From Geosiphon pyriformis (lineage: Eukaryota; Glomeromycota; Glomeromycetes; Archaeosporales; Geosiphonaceae): a stretch of 64,000 nucleotides of DNA. Shown here piece by piece: positions 1 to 11,158 of this stretch. The stretch's first letter is position 1, and the number at the start of each line of letters is the position of its first letter. Under the pieces are notes generated by a model. It saw only the letters and a program-made list of their open reading frames with translations, made no database searches and was not told the origin of the DNA. The stretch covers positions 722,079 through 786,078 of the forward strand of contig JAAOMT010000009.1 in NCBI GenBank assembly GCA_016748015.1. The letters are read 5' to 3'. The translations under genes were made by a program, and so were the position numbers.

Positions 1-149
1 CTTTAATATTGTCCAGTGACTTGCCATTACTGGTAAAGATAATATAGGCAAGTTTAGTAGTTTCTTTTTGTTTTTTTTGATCTTCTTTATCATCACTCTC
101 ATTATCATCTGATTCATCTGATTGTTCATCTTCTTGATTCTGCTTGGGT

Positions 150-640
150 ACTGAAGAGATTGTTCAATGACAGCACTTAACCACAATGGACTTTTTACCA
201 TATCTAATGGTTAGCTTACAAAGTTCATAATTAAGTAGCACTTTGGCTTTCTTGAGTCACTTATTGCCAACAATTATGGTGTACTCTTTTGCTTCAGATA
301 CTTCCATGTTAGTTTCAATACTAATATCATTGATGTAGACAGGAATAGCTTTGGCTATACTCAGGTCTTTCTTTTTGTCACCATGTACATTGGTTATTGG
401 TCAAGTGGAAAACTCATCAATTTTTCTGCCAATTGCTTCAAAAAAGTGTTTGGCAATTACACTAACAGATAATCTACTGTCTAAGATCAAATTAATAAAG
501 TAACCAGCCACTTGGGCTTTGCAAATCAGAGGAATAACATTGTTGTTGTCAGTGAGTTCAGCTTGACAAGAACATTTATTGGTTTTTGGTGTCTTCTTTT
601 TTAGAATCAATAACTTGTGAAAATTTTTTCTGAACTGTGG
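150..640 (-). pseudogene. Retropepsin-like aspartic protease, family A (broken)
   Basis: This lies downstream of gag on the same strand and would cut the polyprotein. The open piece at 401-610 has the retropepsin shape: a hydrophobic strand LILDS followed by a V-x-V-I strand. The catalytic triplet reads DSR at 473-481 instead of D-S/T-G, a GGA to AGA change. The frame continues left through a TGA that replaces the Trp of a GNxWL motif (near 255-275). It then runs into an acidic Glu/Asp/Ser-rich tail that reaches base 1. The rest of pol lies outside the window. Without the glycine the protease should be inactive. Confidence 0.7.
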
Positions 641-1099
641 ATGAGTTATTAGTTGGCCAAATTTAATGTGTGCTAGAGTTTCTATAAGATCTTTAACAAC
701 AGAATAAAGACCAGATTTTTGTATTATCTCTGGGAGTTCTAACTTTGGAGGATTTTTAAAAACTAGCCTTTGATGGCTTATTGTTATCAGCAGTTAATGT
801 GGATGCTTTTTTTGGATCTAGAACAAAATCAACTTTGGCTTTCTTCTTCTTTTTTGTTGATTCAGAAGTGTTGATTGCTAGTTTATCCATGTTATGATCA
901 TTATTAGTTAGGTTAAAAGTGTAAAAGAAGTTTTCTTTTAGTTGGCTTGTACTCTCATCCTTTGGAGATGTACCTACCAGTTTAAAGATTAATAAACAGT
1001 AACTTCAACTAGGAGATTTTTTTTAAAGAAATTGATGTTGGCATGATTGGGTTTTTAATTAGGAACATTGTTGTTAATAGTTCTGTTGGTTTGATTGTT

Positions 1100-2527
1100 A
1101 TTGTTTCTAGGAACTGAAAAAGGCAATGGAGAATTGTTGTAATCTCTGGAAAAATGTCCAGTTAATCCACAATGATAGCACACAAGTGGGTTACAATTTT
1201 GTTGTCTTTGATAAGAGAGTTGCTAGAGTTGATTAAAACATGGTTTAAATCTAGGTCTTTGTAGTTGCTGGTTGTCTTTAACTGCTTGGGCTAATGGTTT
1301 TAATAGTCAAGCAAAATTTGCTATAAGTCTATCTATCAACTGTTTATTTGAGTCTTGAGTTTGAGTGGCAAAAGAGGTAGTAGTCATTTGTGAAGCAGGA
1401 GCCATAACAGAAGCAGAAGCAAAAATTGGAAGTGTGGATCCCAGATGCATTCTTTGGTTATCTTCTATTTTCTGAACAAGTTCAATAGTCATATCTATTG
1501 TGGAATTATCTTTCAAGATTAGGAGGGACCAAAGAGCATATAAGAGATCAGTTCTCAATTCTTTTGTGAAGGAGTAAGTTTTTTGCTCTTCTGTCCAGTT
1601 TCTTTCAGAGTCTACCTGTTTGATTAACTTTCTGATTGCTTTGACATATTCAGTTACAACCTTACCAGAACCTTGGGTTCTTTTTTCTAATTTTATGTGC
1701 CATTTGGATATTAAAATAGAAGTTTTAAATTTCATTTCAAACTGGATAGTAAAAGAGGTGTTATCTTCTCTGGCATTTGCTAATGCTCATTTAATAATTC
1801 TTTGCTGAGCATTGGTATTGGTTTCTTGTGAGAACCAAATAGCAAGAGAGCCTTGAAAGTAGCCATCAACAATTTGGAACTTGTATTCATTATCATATTG
1901 GTTGGCTGTGACAGTTCTTTTAAAGTCATCCAATCATTTAATTGGATCTTGTGTATTACCTCTGAATAATGATAATAAGATATTGTTTCTTTGTCCTAAA
2001 GCAGTTTGTATGCCTTGGAGAGTAATCAAGATGTTTTGTTGCATAGAGTCTTAAGCCATTGGTTTAGGTGTAACTGTTTGTGTAGAATGTTCTGATTCAC
2101 TTAAGAAGAGATTAAAAACAGGAGCAGTTTAATAGCTTTTTTCTTTTGTTTCAAAGAGTGTTTCAGTTGCTTGATGAGCAGCAATCAAAATGTGGATTTG
2201 ATGATTCAGATATTTAAAATCAAGAAGTTATTGTTTAAAAGTTGTGAAGTATAAAAGCTAATTGATACTGTTGTTTTTTTCTTCAAAGTTGTCTTTAAAA
2301 TAAGCTTGGTCAAAGTAATAGGTTGTATAGACTGTATAAGTTTTAGCTGAATGCTTGTTTAGAAACCAGTTCCAAAACCCTTAAAATTGTCTGCTAGATT
2401 GTTTTTCAATGAGGAAGCAAATTAAGCAGAAGGACAAAAAATTGAGTTCAATAAAGTCTAGATCATTTTTGTTGTGTGCTTCAAAGTGTTTTTCTGATTG
2501 TTGTGGCAGATATAAATAATCACCCAT
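1100..2527 (-). pseudogene. Gag of Ty3/gypsy element, family A (broken)
   Basis: This is the capsid/nucleocapsid part of a minus-strand LTR retrotransposon. The likely start is an ATG at 2527, 52 nt inside the 5' LTR. The longest open piece (1307-1735) is a helical gag segment with a conserved-looking ERNWTEEQKT stretch. Reading through internal stops extends the same frame up to 2527 and down to a nucleocapsid zinc knuckle at 1139-1180 of CX2CX4HX4C type. There the last Cys codon TGC has become TAC (Tyr), so the knuckle is broken. Several stops fall where the frame suggests Trp (TGA near 1940, 1793 and 1307) or Gln. The capsid is diverged from the two dUTPase elements at 5-24 kb, so I call it a separate family. 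Not functional as read. Confidence 0.75.
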
Positions 2528-2579
2528 ATAATAGGAAACAAAGTAGATTTTGACAACTTCACAAGAAGCACTATTTTTA

Positions 2580-3220
2580 TGTTATGGGTTGGAATAACAA
2601 GCTAACGGATAACAAAAGAGAACAGAATTATAGGGTAATAAAAGAAATCAAAAAAAATTCAACTTTAAAGAGTGAATTAAATGAGTATGAATTCAATGTG
2701 TGAGATTAGTCTCATAAAATATCTCAGTTACTATGCTTTTCAAAAAATAACCAGGGAATCTGAAGATAAAAAAATAGTCTATAGTGTCAACAAATAATCA
2801 CACACTGGTATAATTCTATGTCTCATGTCAGCATTTTTAGAATTCAATATCAGATATCAGATGTATTCTTTAGTCACATTTTATTTAATAATCTTCAAAT
2901 GCTGTAATTACACATTTCAGGAAAAGAGTAGGGAATAACCAACAAGTAATCTTTTATTCCAAAATATTCAGATACTTAAAGGTAAGGAAAAAAAAATTAG
3001 TGATAAGAGAATAATTAAGATAAAAGTTGTTATTTTATTTCTTTTCTTTCTTTGATTTCTACATACTTTTCTAGCTAAAAGATTTATTGCTTATATAGCT
3101 ATCAAAAGTGGTCAATAATTAGGTCAATGATTACTATCTAAAAATAAAGTGGCTAATGATATGACATTAATGGTTAATATATGTGATAATTAATAAGAAG
3201 TATAGGTTTCAATCATAACA
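2580..3220 (-). repeat. 5' LTR of family A element
   Basis: The block is bounded by the inverted ends TGTTA and TAACA and lies directly upstream (minus sense) of the family A gag start. A decayed second copy of the same LTR lies at 27033-27789 and lines up through both ends, which supports the boundaries. A possible primer binding site, TAGTGCTTC in minus sense at 2565-2573, sits 6 nt inside the LTR. It would match the TGGTGCTTT start of the outer element's site if one G has become A. The partner 3' LTR is outside the window. Confidence 0.7.
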
Positions 3221-3379
3221 ACAGTATTATTTAAACTGGCTAATATTTTGACTATAATATTCTTAAATAATTTAAAGAATTTAACAATTTTATTAAAGAC
3301 AATTCACAAATTATGTGAAATAATATATTAATAAAGATCAATGTGTGTATTAGTAAAAGTATTTAATGTTGTTACTCAT
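3221..3379. other. A+T-rich spacer, nothing recognised
   Basis: Low-complexity A+T DNA between the family A LTR and repeat R. Repeat R may extend into it, because its second copy is cut by a LINE at the matching point. Confidence 0.5.
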
Positions 3380-4260
3380 AGAAATATAGGGAATATGTAT
3401 TAGCATAGTTATTAACCAATCAGAAGTAAACATAGTAAAATGTGGAATTTCTCAGAAATTACAGAATTTCAGGAATTACAGGATTCTCACAAGGAATCGC
3501 AAGATTCCAGAATTCCAGGATTCCTCTCAAAGGAATTTCAGGATTCCTGTTGTGAAGAATTAAGGAATTGAGGAATCTTAATTATGTATATATAGCAGTA
3601 AGATTAGAAGCTAAAAAGACAGACCTCTCCGTTTAGATTTCATCTAAACAACTTTTCAAACCACAAATAAATAACTATTTGTTATTTCAAACCCACTGCC
3701 ACTATCAACACTTCATGTGATAGTAATTGATACTTAACCACACTGGAACAATAGCTCTTGATTATGGCTATTGACGGAATACTAACTTGTAAATTGTCTT
3801 GGCTTATTTCTTTTTTTTTCTTTATTTCTTGCTTTGATTTTATTGTTATTTACTAACTCTATTAAGGATTAACGCGTGGGGTACTGACATCAGAATAAAC
3901 ATGACTGGTAAAAGACTCAGAAATAAGGGTAGAACACTCAATTGAGGATAGCTTACTAGAAAAAATACCAGCCATCAAACTGAGAAAAAAATTGATAAAA
4001 CTGCAGTTTTGGGAAGTTATGGAAAAAACTATTACCATTGAATCTCTGTCTATTATACAAAGAACTCAACCAAACCCTTTGGATACAAACCCTTCAGACA
4101 CAAATCTTTAGATCACTATCAACTGCAACTAGATTTGAGCACCAAGTTATGGGTTTGTTATCTAATCTAACACCAGAAGTAGTCACCTGTAACAATGTTT
4201 ATAAATTTACAATTAGAATTTTTGTATTTAAAATATATGAAATCAAAAATAAATAACTTG
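3380..4260 (+). repeat. Dispersed repeat R, left copy
   Basis: About 880 bp recur in reverse orientation at 62890-63790, with long matching blocks. Shared landmarks are TAAGGGTAGAACACTC (3935 on), GAATCTCTGT followed by a TATTATACAAA-like run (4040 on), and TTATGG followed by TTTGTTAT (4146 on). A decayed third piece is at 25996-26320. The repeat contains a GGAATTCC-rich array, a TATA-like box, a short hairpin (GTTTAGATTTCATCTAAAC, 3632-3650) and a 72-codon open stretch at 4038-4256. That open stretch is only partly kept in the other copy and carries stops there. I do not recognise the element. It could be the 5' end of an LTR element or a non-autonomous transposon. Confidence 0.65.
3448..3600 (+). 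promoter_or_regulatory. TTCnnGAA-like array followed by a TATA box in repeat R
   Basis: Between about 3448 and 3575 the motifs GGAATT, GATTCC and TTCCAGAA repeat with a spacing of roughly 10-17 bases. TTCCAGAA is the two-pentamer core of a heat-shock-type element. About 10-40 bases downstream is TATATATAG (3588-3595). The same order, on the other strand, is kept in the copy at 63.5-63.7 kb, where TTCTGGAA and TTCTAGAA occur. The promoter role is inference. Confidence 0.4.
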
Positions 4261-4776
4261 TTGATTTAAGAAATAACTTATTTCTAACTATGTTGTAAGT
4301 AAAATTCTACTAGGTAAAACAATTCAGAATAAGTTTACAGTATTTAATTTGATATATATTACAAACACATTTAAGAAACTTAAAATATTGGAACAAAATA
4401 TGGATTACAGAGTTAAGTTCTCTAATCTTTAGTTTATACAAAGTTTATATTAGGAAAATTTCAAATAAATATATTTGGTTTGGATTTTTAACAAATATCT
4501 TGAAAACATTATTTTTTATTTATCTAGAACTATCTGTACTGCCAAGTTTAGAATATGATCAAAGCATTAAAATCAAAAGTTTTCTAAGTTTTATTGAATG
4601 TTTTTCTTTTTTAATTTTCTTACTAACTTTCTTATGAAAGTACTATTATTTACAATATTATTGAAAATAATAGCAAAAAGCTATCAAAAAAAATCAGGTT
4701 ATAATTAATAAAATTAATAATAAACTTGTATAAAAAAAGAGTAAGTATAACTTTTTCTTAAACTTCTATCTTAATC
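4261..4776. other. A+T-rich intergenic stretch
   Basis: No open frame, known repeat or RNA gene seen. It is probably transposon-derived, but no family was recognised. Confidence 0.5.
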
Positions 4777-5009
4777 TTTTTGGCTAAAAATTTGGCTTGA
4801 AACAATGATGAAACCACTTAAGCTAATATTAAAAAAATACAGTTTTTGATAATATGAGCACTGTGATAATTCTAAGTTTTAGATAATGCTAATGCCACAA
4901 ATTTAGCTCTGAAACAATAATAAAAACCAACTTAAATTAATATTAAGAAAACATAATTTTCAATAATATAAGCACTATAATAATTCTAAGTTTCAGATAA
5001 TACTAATGC
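4777..5009 (+). repeat. 114-bp tandem repeat, units 1 and 2
   Basis: Two head-to-tail units (4777-4890 and 4891-5004) share TAATATGAGCACT-like and AATTCTAAGTTT blocks with a 114-base period. A third unit continues at 24608-24721 on the far side of the outer retrotransposon, so the array was one block before the insertion. Confidence 0.8.
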
Positions 5010-5983
5010 TGTTATTAGAGGTTTTTGGTCTCTTTTCTTGAATGTTGTTACTGTTTGTCTGTTGCTAATTTCACGTTTTCTGGAAGCAATTAAACCTCCA
5101 ATAACTGAATTTATTTTCAAATTATCTCCTATAATTTGAACCACTAGATTTATGAGTAAAATGGCCAATTTTATGCCAGTTACTTTGTGTAGTTACATTG
5201 TAGTAAACATTAACTCTTTCCCAGGAATTGCTCATCTGGAAGCTCACTAAAATTGTGTAGTTACTTTGCTGTAAAAGTCAACTCTTCTACAGGAATCTCG
5301 TTTGTAGACTACCCTAATGATTGTAATAAGAAAATAAAAAAATAAAATAAAAGAAGTATAAAAAAAATAGAATTTTGTCAAGAGAAACGTTTTTTATCCA
5401 AGCCTGGAGTCACTAACAGATTACTGAAATTGGTAGCTAATTAATTTCAAAATGTTAGTCGGGTTTTGAGGAATTTCAAGTGTAATAATCAAAGATTTGG
5501 TTTTTGAATATTTAATTTTTATTTAAATGTGTAAAAGATGATTTGTTTCAATTAAGATATCTAAAGTAAGATACTATGTTATAATACCATGAGAAGATAC
5601 ATTTTCTTGAAGAGAAAAGCTCTTCTTTTATACAACTTGTTGTAATACTAGTCTTTAAACTTGTACTTTTCTCTTTGCTATAATTTGGGTAAACTAAAAA
5701 TACATTTTGGCAAACTACAAGTTATTTCACTGAACTATTGATTATTTCGGCCAATTTTCATTAATTTCAGCGAATTTTGACTATGTTAAATGGTTTAGGG
5801 TATTGTGTAATTTGATCCTTTTAATTTCTATGATACAAATCAAATTATTAATTGAGTAATAATATTTGATAATTTGATTAAATAATAAGTGATAATCGAA
5901 ATAATAATAATATATGCTAATTAATAATAAGAATTATAAGGGTAATTTTATGCTAATTAATAGCTAAAATTCTACTGGTAATA
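5010..5983 (-). repeat. 3' LTR of outer element
   Basis: It pairs with 23635-24608. In the first ~320 aligned bases I count about 27 differences by eye, all transitions. Relics of the same LTR lie at 28965-29760 (plus sense) and 56190-56830 (minus sense). Confidence 0.9.
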
Positions 5984-5986
5984 TAA

Positions 5987-5996
5987 CCTCCTCCTC
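5987..5996 (-). promoter_or_regulatory. Polypurine tract of outer element
   Basis: In minus sense it reads GAGGAGGAGG, 3 nt before the 3' LTR, where plus-strand DNA synthesis would be primed. The inner element has its tract at the same 3-nt distance. Confidence 0.8.
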
Positions 5997-6017
5997 AAGA
6001 CTGAGCTTTGTTAAAGT

Positions 6018-6464
6018 CTAAGCACTATTTGTGATGTCAAGATAGTAGTCCAATATAATTGAAGTAATTTGGTCTGAAAATTGTTGAAATTTCAGTTTTG
6101 TGAGCTTTCCAATGTATTGAATCTTCATTAGATAGAGTATTGGATTTTGTAGGACGTTTTCACAAGTGTTGAATAAATTATAGAGTCTAAATGCTGCTCT
6201 AAGTTTGTAGTGAGTGTTTGTTGGTCCAGCTGCTGTCTTGAATTCATTGTGGATTTGTTTTTGTATGACTTCAGAAGTAAGATTTGTTGTTTCAAGTTCC
6301 AGTTTTTGTTCATAAAGTGTTTTTCTAATATGAAAATATTTATAGATAAGGGTATGTTCATTGTTTTGTTCATTAAGAAGTAGTGGAAGTTTTTGTTGGA
6401 TTGTGACATTGGATAAAATGTTAATAGGAGCAATTAAAAGATTTTTTTTCAGTGCTTGCTTCAA
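6018..6464 (-). CDS. 3' accessory ORF of outer element, unknown function
   Basis: This 148-codon frame lies between integrase and the 3' LTR, on the element's sense strand. It resembles the 3' ORF of the inner element (12167-12715). Both share a block with G-x-T-N-T, then R-hydrophobic-aromatic, LF or AF, C-x-x-hydrophobic-L-x-N-P, and an IG-x-LT segment. A decayed plus-sense copy at 28480-28960 keeps the same run. The protein looks soluble and helical, rich in Lys, Asn, Gln and Leu. It has no signal peptide, membrane segment, zinc motif or nuclease signature that I can see. The start is uncertain: frame-matching sequence extends a little upstream of 6464. I do not recognise a family. Conservation across two diverged elements suggests a real element protein, not chance. 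Confidence 0.6.
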   Translation of the reverse strand: MKQALKKNLLIAPINILSNVTIQQKLPLLLNEQNNEHTLIYKYFHIRKTLYEQKLELETTNLTSEVIQKQIHNEFKTAAGPTNTHYKLRAAFRLYNLFNTCENVLQNPILYLMKIQYIGKLTKLKFQQFSDQITSIILDYYLDITNSA

Positions 6465-6830
6465 AAGTTCTGGTAATTGATTTTTAGAGTGACCTCTTGT
6501 TTTTTTTCTATAAGAGTGATAATTTTGAGAATTGTTTACTACTAATGTTGTGGTTTCTTTCTGAGTGTAATTAATTTAACTTTTATTAATCGTTATGGAT
6601 AAGTCAAGAAGTGTTTTTAAGGCTAACATTAATTTTTGGAATATTTGTTGAATATTTCGGGGAATAATCATGATAAAAATAACTAAAAAAAATAAAAATT
6701 ATTTTTGGGTATAGGTTTTTATTTGTTTTTGGGTTTGAATGTTTCTTGTAATTATTTACTATTTTTGTTTTATGTTTTGTGTATTAAAAGAATTATTGTA
6801 AAAATGTTAAATTAAGTGTTCAGGTTTGGC
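6465..6830. other. Non-coding or decayed stretch upstream of the 3' ORF
   Basis: T-rich DNA between integrase and the 3' ORF of the outer element. By position it should encode the N-terminal part of the 3' protein, but stops are frequent. Confidence 0.4.
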
Positions 6831-8205
6831 TGTTGTTCTATTATAATTATTGGTTCTAAATTTCAGGAAATATCTTTAGGATTAATTAAAGGAGAATGTG
6901 TACCAATTTGTGAAATTAATGGTTCAGGATTATTTCTGGAATAATAGTGTTTCAGTTAATCTCCTTGTGCAACTTTTGCTAGTACTTTGTCATTAAGTCT
7001 TAACTTGTATAATCCATTGCCTAAAATTTCGTGAATATAAAATGGTCCATCCCATTTATGTTCAAATTTTCCACTTTATTGTTTTTCAGTCTTAGTTTTG
7101 TGTAAAAAAACTTTATTTCCAACTTTAAATTTGTTGGTAACTGGTAGCAGTTTGTTGTTATGTCTTTTTTTTTGTAGGGCTTGGGAGTGTTTAATATGAA
7201 TGGCTGCTATGTGTCTCTTTCTTTTTAATGTACTAAGAAGAATGTAAGCTTTTTTTGGAGTGTTTCTTGAAAGTTTTTTTCATTAATTGGTTGTACTGGG
7301 TATGTTTTTACTGTGAAATTAATTGGTAATGTTGCTGTCTTTTCATAAGTAAGATCAAATGGTGTATGTTTTATAGTATCTTGTTTTAGTGTTCTGTATA
7401 CTAATAACACTGATAAAATAAAGATATCCCATTCCTGCTCAAAATTTGTTGAAACTTTGGCTAAAAATTTACACAATGTTCTGTTAAAACATTCTACAAG
7501 TCTATTTGTTTAAGGGTAATAAGGGGATGATAGAAATCTTTTGACATTGAATCATTCACAAATTTCTTGTATCAAATTGTTCACAAAATGTGTTTCTTGA
7601 TCAGATAAGAGTTTAATTAAGCATCCATGTCTACAAATAATGTCTTCATAAATGAAATTTGCTACTGATTTTGCATCTGCTCTTTGGATGGCTCTAGCTT
7701 CAGACCATTTGGTGAGATAATTTACTGCAACTGCAATATAATGATTTTCTTAGGTTGTGATAGGTAATGGTCTGACTAAATCAATTTCAATTCTGTTGAA
7801 AGGTTGTTCAACTTTGATTGGATTTAAAGGTTCTGTGTGGCGAGTTCCTTTTCTTCTTTGACAGCTATTACAAAATTCTATATATTGTCAAATGTTTTTT
7901 TGCATGTAAGACCAAAAGTAATGTTCAAGAGTTTTTTGAATTGTTCCATCTCTTTCCAAGTGTGCTGAAGAAGGATCTGTGTGCATGTTGTATAGAATTG
8001 TTTCTTTTTTATTTTCCTGTATTAATCTGAGTAATTAATTTGAGTTTTTGTGATTTTTGTAATAGATTTTGTTATGGTGTATGAAATATTGTTTGAATTG
8101 GTGTTGTAATCGATGTTTTTCACTTAAAGACCAATTTTCTAGCATGGTAAGAGTTTCCATATAGTTTTTAATGTTGTTGTAATTTCTGAGATCCATTATT
8201 GTTTG
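6831..8205 (-). pseudogene. Integrase of outer element (broken)
   Basis: Integrase inserts the element cDNA. Read through stops, the frame shows an N-terminal zinc-binding HHCC-like region whose CX2C pair is near 7855-7865. A DDE core follows: first Asp in a D-L-V-R-P block near 7780, second Asp in LLSDQ-x-THF near 7600, and Glu in LVE near 7497. The clearest open part is 7225-7476. The C-terminal domain, with its IFTKF-like strand, lies near 7030. Integrases normally read LVERFN where this has LVECFN. Numerous stops replace Gln or Trp codons. The catalytic acidic residues remain, but the gene cannot be translated whole. Confidence 0.75.
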
Positions 8206-9560
8206 GTTATTTTGTTGGTAGGTTGGTAAGTTGTGGTGGATTTGTTGTTGGTATTAATCTTGTCTCATTCTTAAGAGGCTATCAATATTGGTGTGTAGTT
8301 TTTCTGGTTTGTGGTATACAATATATTTGTAGTCTGCTAGAAAGTCATTCTATCAAGACTGTTTGGCACTTTGTTTGGTTTTCTTTTTATTGAGTTATTT
8401 AAAACTAATATTGTTAGTTATAATGTTAAATTCTTTTTCATTCTTCAGGTATTGTTGAAAATGTTTAATAGTCCAAATAACTGCAGCAGCTTCTAATTTA
8501 GTTGAGTTATATTTGAGTTCTGTTGGTTTGAGTGTCCTACTGATATAGACAATGACTTGTTCTTGGCCATTTTTATCTAATTGTGATAAGATGGCACCAA
8601 AAGCTATGTGTGATGTATTGGTGGTTAGTTGGAACCATTTGTTGAAGTCTGAGTAAACAAGAACTGAAGCTGTTGTTAATTTTGTTTTGAAAGTTTTAAA
8701 AGCTTTTTGTTGTTTTTCAGTCTATTGATATGGCATGTTTTTGTTGATAAGATAATTAAGTGGTTTGGCAATTTTCAAGAATTCTTTTATGAATTTTCAA
8801 TAGTAAGAGGCTAATTCTACAAATCCTCATAGCTTGATAGTATTTTTGGAAGTTTGAAAGTTTTTGACAACACTGATTGTTCCTGAATTTGGTTTGACTC
8901 CATTTTTATTAACTATGTGTCCAAGAAAGATTAAGCTTGTTTTTCTAAAATGACATTTTTCAATGTTTAACTTCAATTCTGTTTTCCATAATCATTGAAA
9001 AAATTTTTGCAAATAGATAAGATGGGCTTTAAAGCTTGGTGAGTATATATTAGTGTCATCAAGATAGACAACTACTGATTGCTATAAAAGTCCTTCATAT
9101 ATAATATCCATAAGTTATTAGAATGTTGCTGGTGTATTACAAAGTCCAAAAGACATAAAATTGAACTCATAGTTTCCTTTTTGAGTGGTAAATGCTGTTT
9201 TAGGTTGATCTTTTGGGTTCATTTCGACTTGCCAGTATTCACTTTCCAAGTCTAAAGTTGAGAAAAACTTGGCTTTGCCTAAAGCATCTAGCATGTCATC
9301 AATTCTTGAAAGAGGATAGGCATCTCTAATTGTTATACTGTTTAGTTGGTAATAGTCAACACAAAATCTGATTTTTCTATTTTTCTTTTTGATAAGAATT
9401 ACTGGTAAGACCCATAGACTTTTTGATAGTTGAATCAATTCATTATTGAGCATTCTTTGAACTTCTTCCCTAATGAATTGGTGGCTAGCAGGTGGCACTT
9501 GATAAGCTTGTTAACATTTTGGTGAAGCATCTTCTGTATGGATCTAATGTTAAACAATAT
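8206..9560 (-). pseudogene. Reverse transcriptase and RNase H of outer element (broken)
   Basis: The piece at 9118-9498 covers RT fingers and palm: a K-K-x-R-K-I-R-F-C-V-D-Y block, then the motif A strand FFSTLDLES, then FGLCNTPATF. The motif C strand near 9052 reads YLDD, so both catalytic aspartate sites survive. The RNase H domain follows (about 8390-8680). Its first catalytic Asp is Asn (TNTS in place of TDAS). Stops interrupt the frame right after the ATF block and at several later points. This is the older of the two nested elements yet keeps better RT catalytic residues than the inner copy. Confidence 0.8.
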
Positions 9561-9666
9561 TAGTTTTTCTAAGATTATTGTTGTCTTTTGCAAATATGTT
9601 AGCGAATTCAGCTATTAGCTGTTTCAATTGTCTTTGTTGTTAAGATTCTAAGAGACCTATGTTGAT

Positions 9667-10480
9667 TCAAAAGAGTTTTTCTTCTAAAAAGTAGTAGTTT
9701 TCAGTAGTAAGGATAATGTTTAGATTTGGAAGTAAGGTATGTCCTATAATTTCGATGAAATTAGAAACAATTTGAGGGTTTTTATCATGGAAGATATTGC
9801 TATGTATGATTCCAATTTCTAATTTATTCAATAAGACAATAGAGTAATTATTGGAGTTGTAGAATGTAACTTGAAATTTTTTCATTCTTTTGAGAATATA
9901 AACATTTGGGATTGAGATTTTATGTTTTAAACAGATTTGTTCATTGGATTCAAAGATTTGTTGGGTAGTGGTGAGTTCTGAGCAAGTGTAAATTTCGTAA
10001 TATTCTCCAAAAGGTAAAATAATAATTGGTTGGGGAAGTTGAAGAATCTGGTGCAATTTATTTTGTGTATTAAGAGCTATGTTTACTGGAACTGTAAATC
10101 GTTCAGTTGAACTAAAACCTTGAGTTTCTTTTTCACTTTTTTCCAATTGTTCTCTGTTTTTAACTGATTGTAAACCCGAAATGTTGATTAAGGGTAGGTA
10201 AATTGCTTAAGCAATCTTTTCAGCATGTTTAATTCTGAATGGTTTTTTAGTTTCATTTTGTAGTATGACAGTGATGTCTCCAGTATATCCTACATCTATA
10301 ACTCTTCCTCTGATGTTAATTCCTTTGCTTGCCAATAATGATTGGAAAGCAATTTGTACTATTGCTCCTAATGGTATTTCAAAAACAATTCTAAGGTTGA
10401 TTTTGGTTAAGAATTTTGGTTAAAGAACCAAAGTGTTTTTGCCAGAATATCTGAGGTTATATCTTGTATCAATTTCATAG
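9667..10480 (-). pseudogene. dUTPase domain and linker of outer element (broken)
   Basis: Trimeric dUTPases hydrolyse dUTP to dUMP, keeping uracil out of DNA. Frame pieces show motif 2 decayed (QSLLASKG), motif 3 as GRVIDVGYTG with its Asp and Tyr kept, motif 4 as EKIA followed by a stop that replaces Gln (near 10207), and a motif-5-like GFSSTE near 10110 where GFGST is usual. After this comes a ~110-residue linker (9667-10040) before RT, as in the inner element. The domain sits between the Cys-rich module and RT. Confidence 0.7.
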
Positions 10481-11158
10481 ACTTTTTTTGGTTTTATTCT
10501 TTGTTTATTGTTGTCAAAGTATTTGAGTTGTATAGTAGGCTGGTTTTTAGTAAGATAAATTGGTGTTGTTATAATTTCTTCTTTTGTTTCTAGTTTCCCA
10601 AATTCAATTTTCTTCTGGTCATTTTTACTGGACAGAGAAATACTAAGAGCATAGCATTCTGAATACCATTTGTCATTACAAAACATGATGTATTCTTTAC
10701 ACAATTAAATATTTATTTGCTCTAATTTTTGAATTTAAGCTTCTTGGATTGGGTATGTGTGGCTTGCAATTTGGTAGTATGTCTCTATTTCATCTTTATA
10801 GTTGAATTCAGCTAATTTTATTGTGTATTCAATGTACTCAGCTTTCTTTATTTGTTAGACATTTTCTTGTGTGGCTCCATTAATTAAAGCTATTGCTAAA
10901 TCAAAAATCATTTCAGCATTATGAGAATAGTGGTAAAGTTTGTTAAAAGCACTATTGTATATTATATCAAAAGATGTTCTTTTTTTAACTTTTTTCGAAA
11001 TTGATAAGACATATTGACAGGTTTGGTCACATACTTCCCCTCTTATTGCAACATCAATCCAGTTGCATTCTTCTGGTAGTATATCTCCACATGTAAGACA
11101 AGAAGTGTTGTCCTATTTTCCACTTCTTTTGAAATATTCAAATCATTTTTTATGGCAT
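10420..11158 (-). pseudogene. Downstream part of Cys-rich module, outer element
   Basis: The module contains paired cysteines (SCLTCG near 11095; VCDQTCQY near 11020), then a helical stretch and the open piece 10420-10704 leading into dUTPase. Its upstream half, with CYFCKAC, is at 20878-20900, on the far side of the inner element. If the inner element and one GCAT copy are ignored, the two halves meet in the same frame. The inner element's own module (16500-17250) aligns across the junction. Confidence 0.75.

Noticed and set aside
4038-4256. 72-codon frame in repeat R as a protein gene
   Set aside because: The homologous stretch in the right copy has stops and frame changes; similarity is at DNA level.
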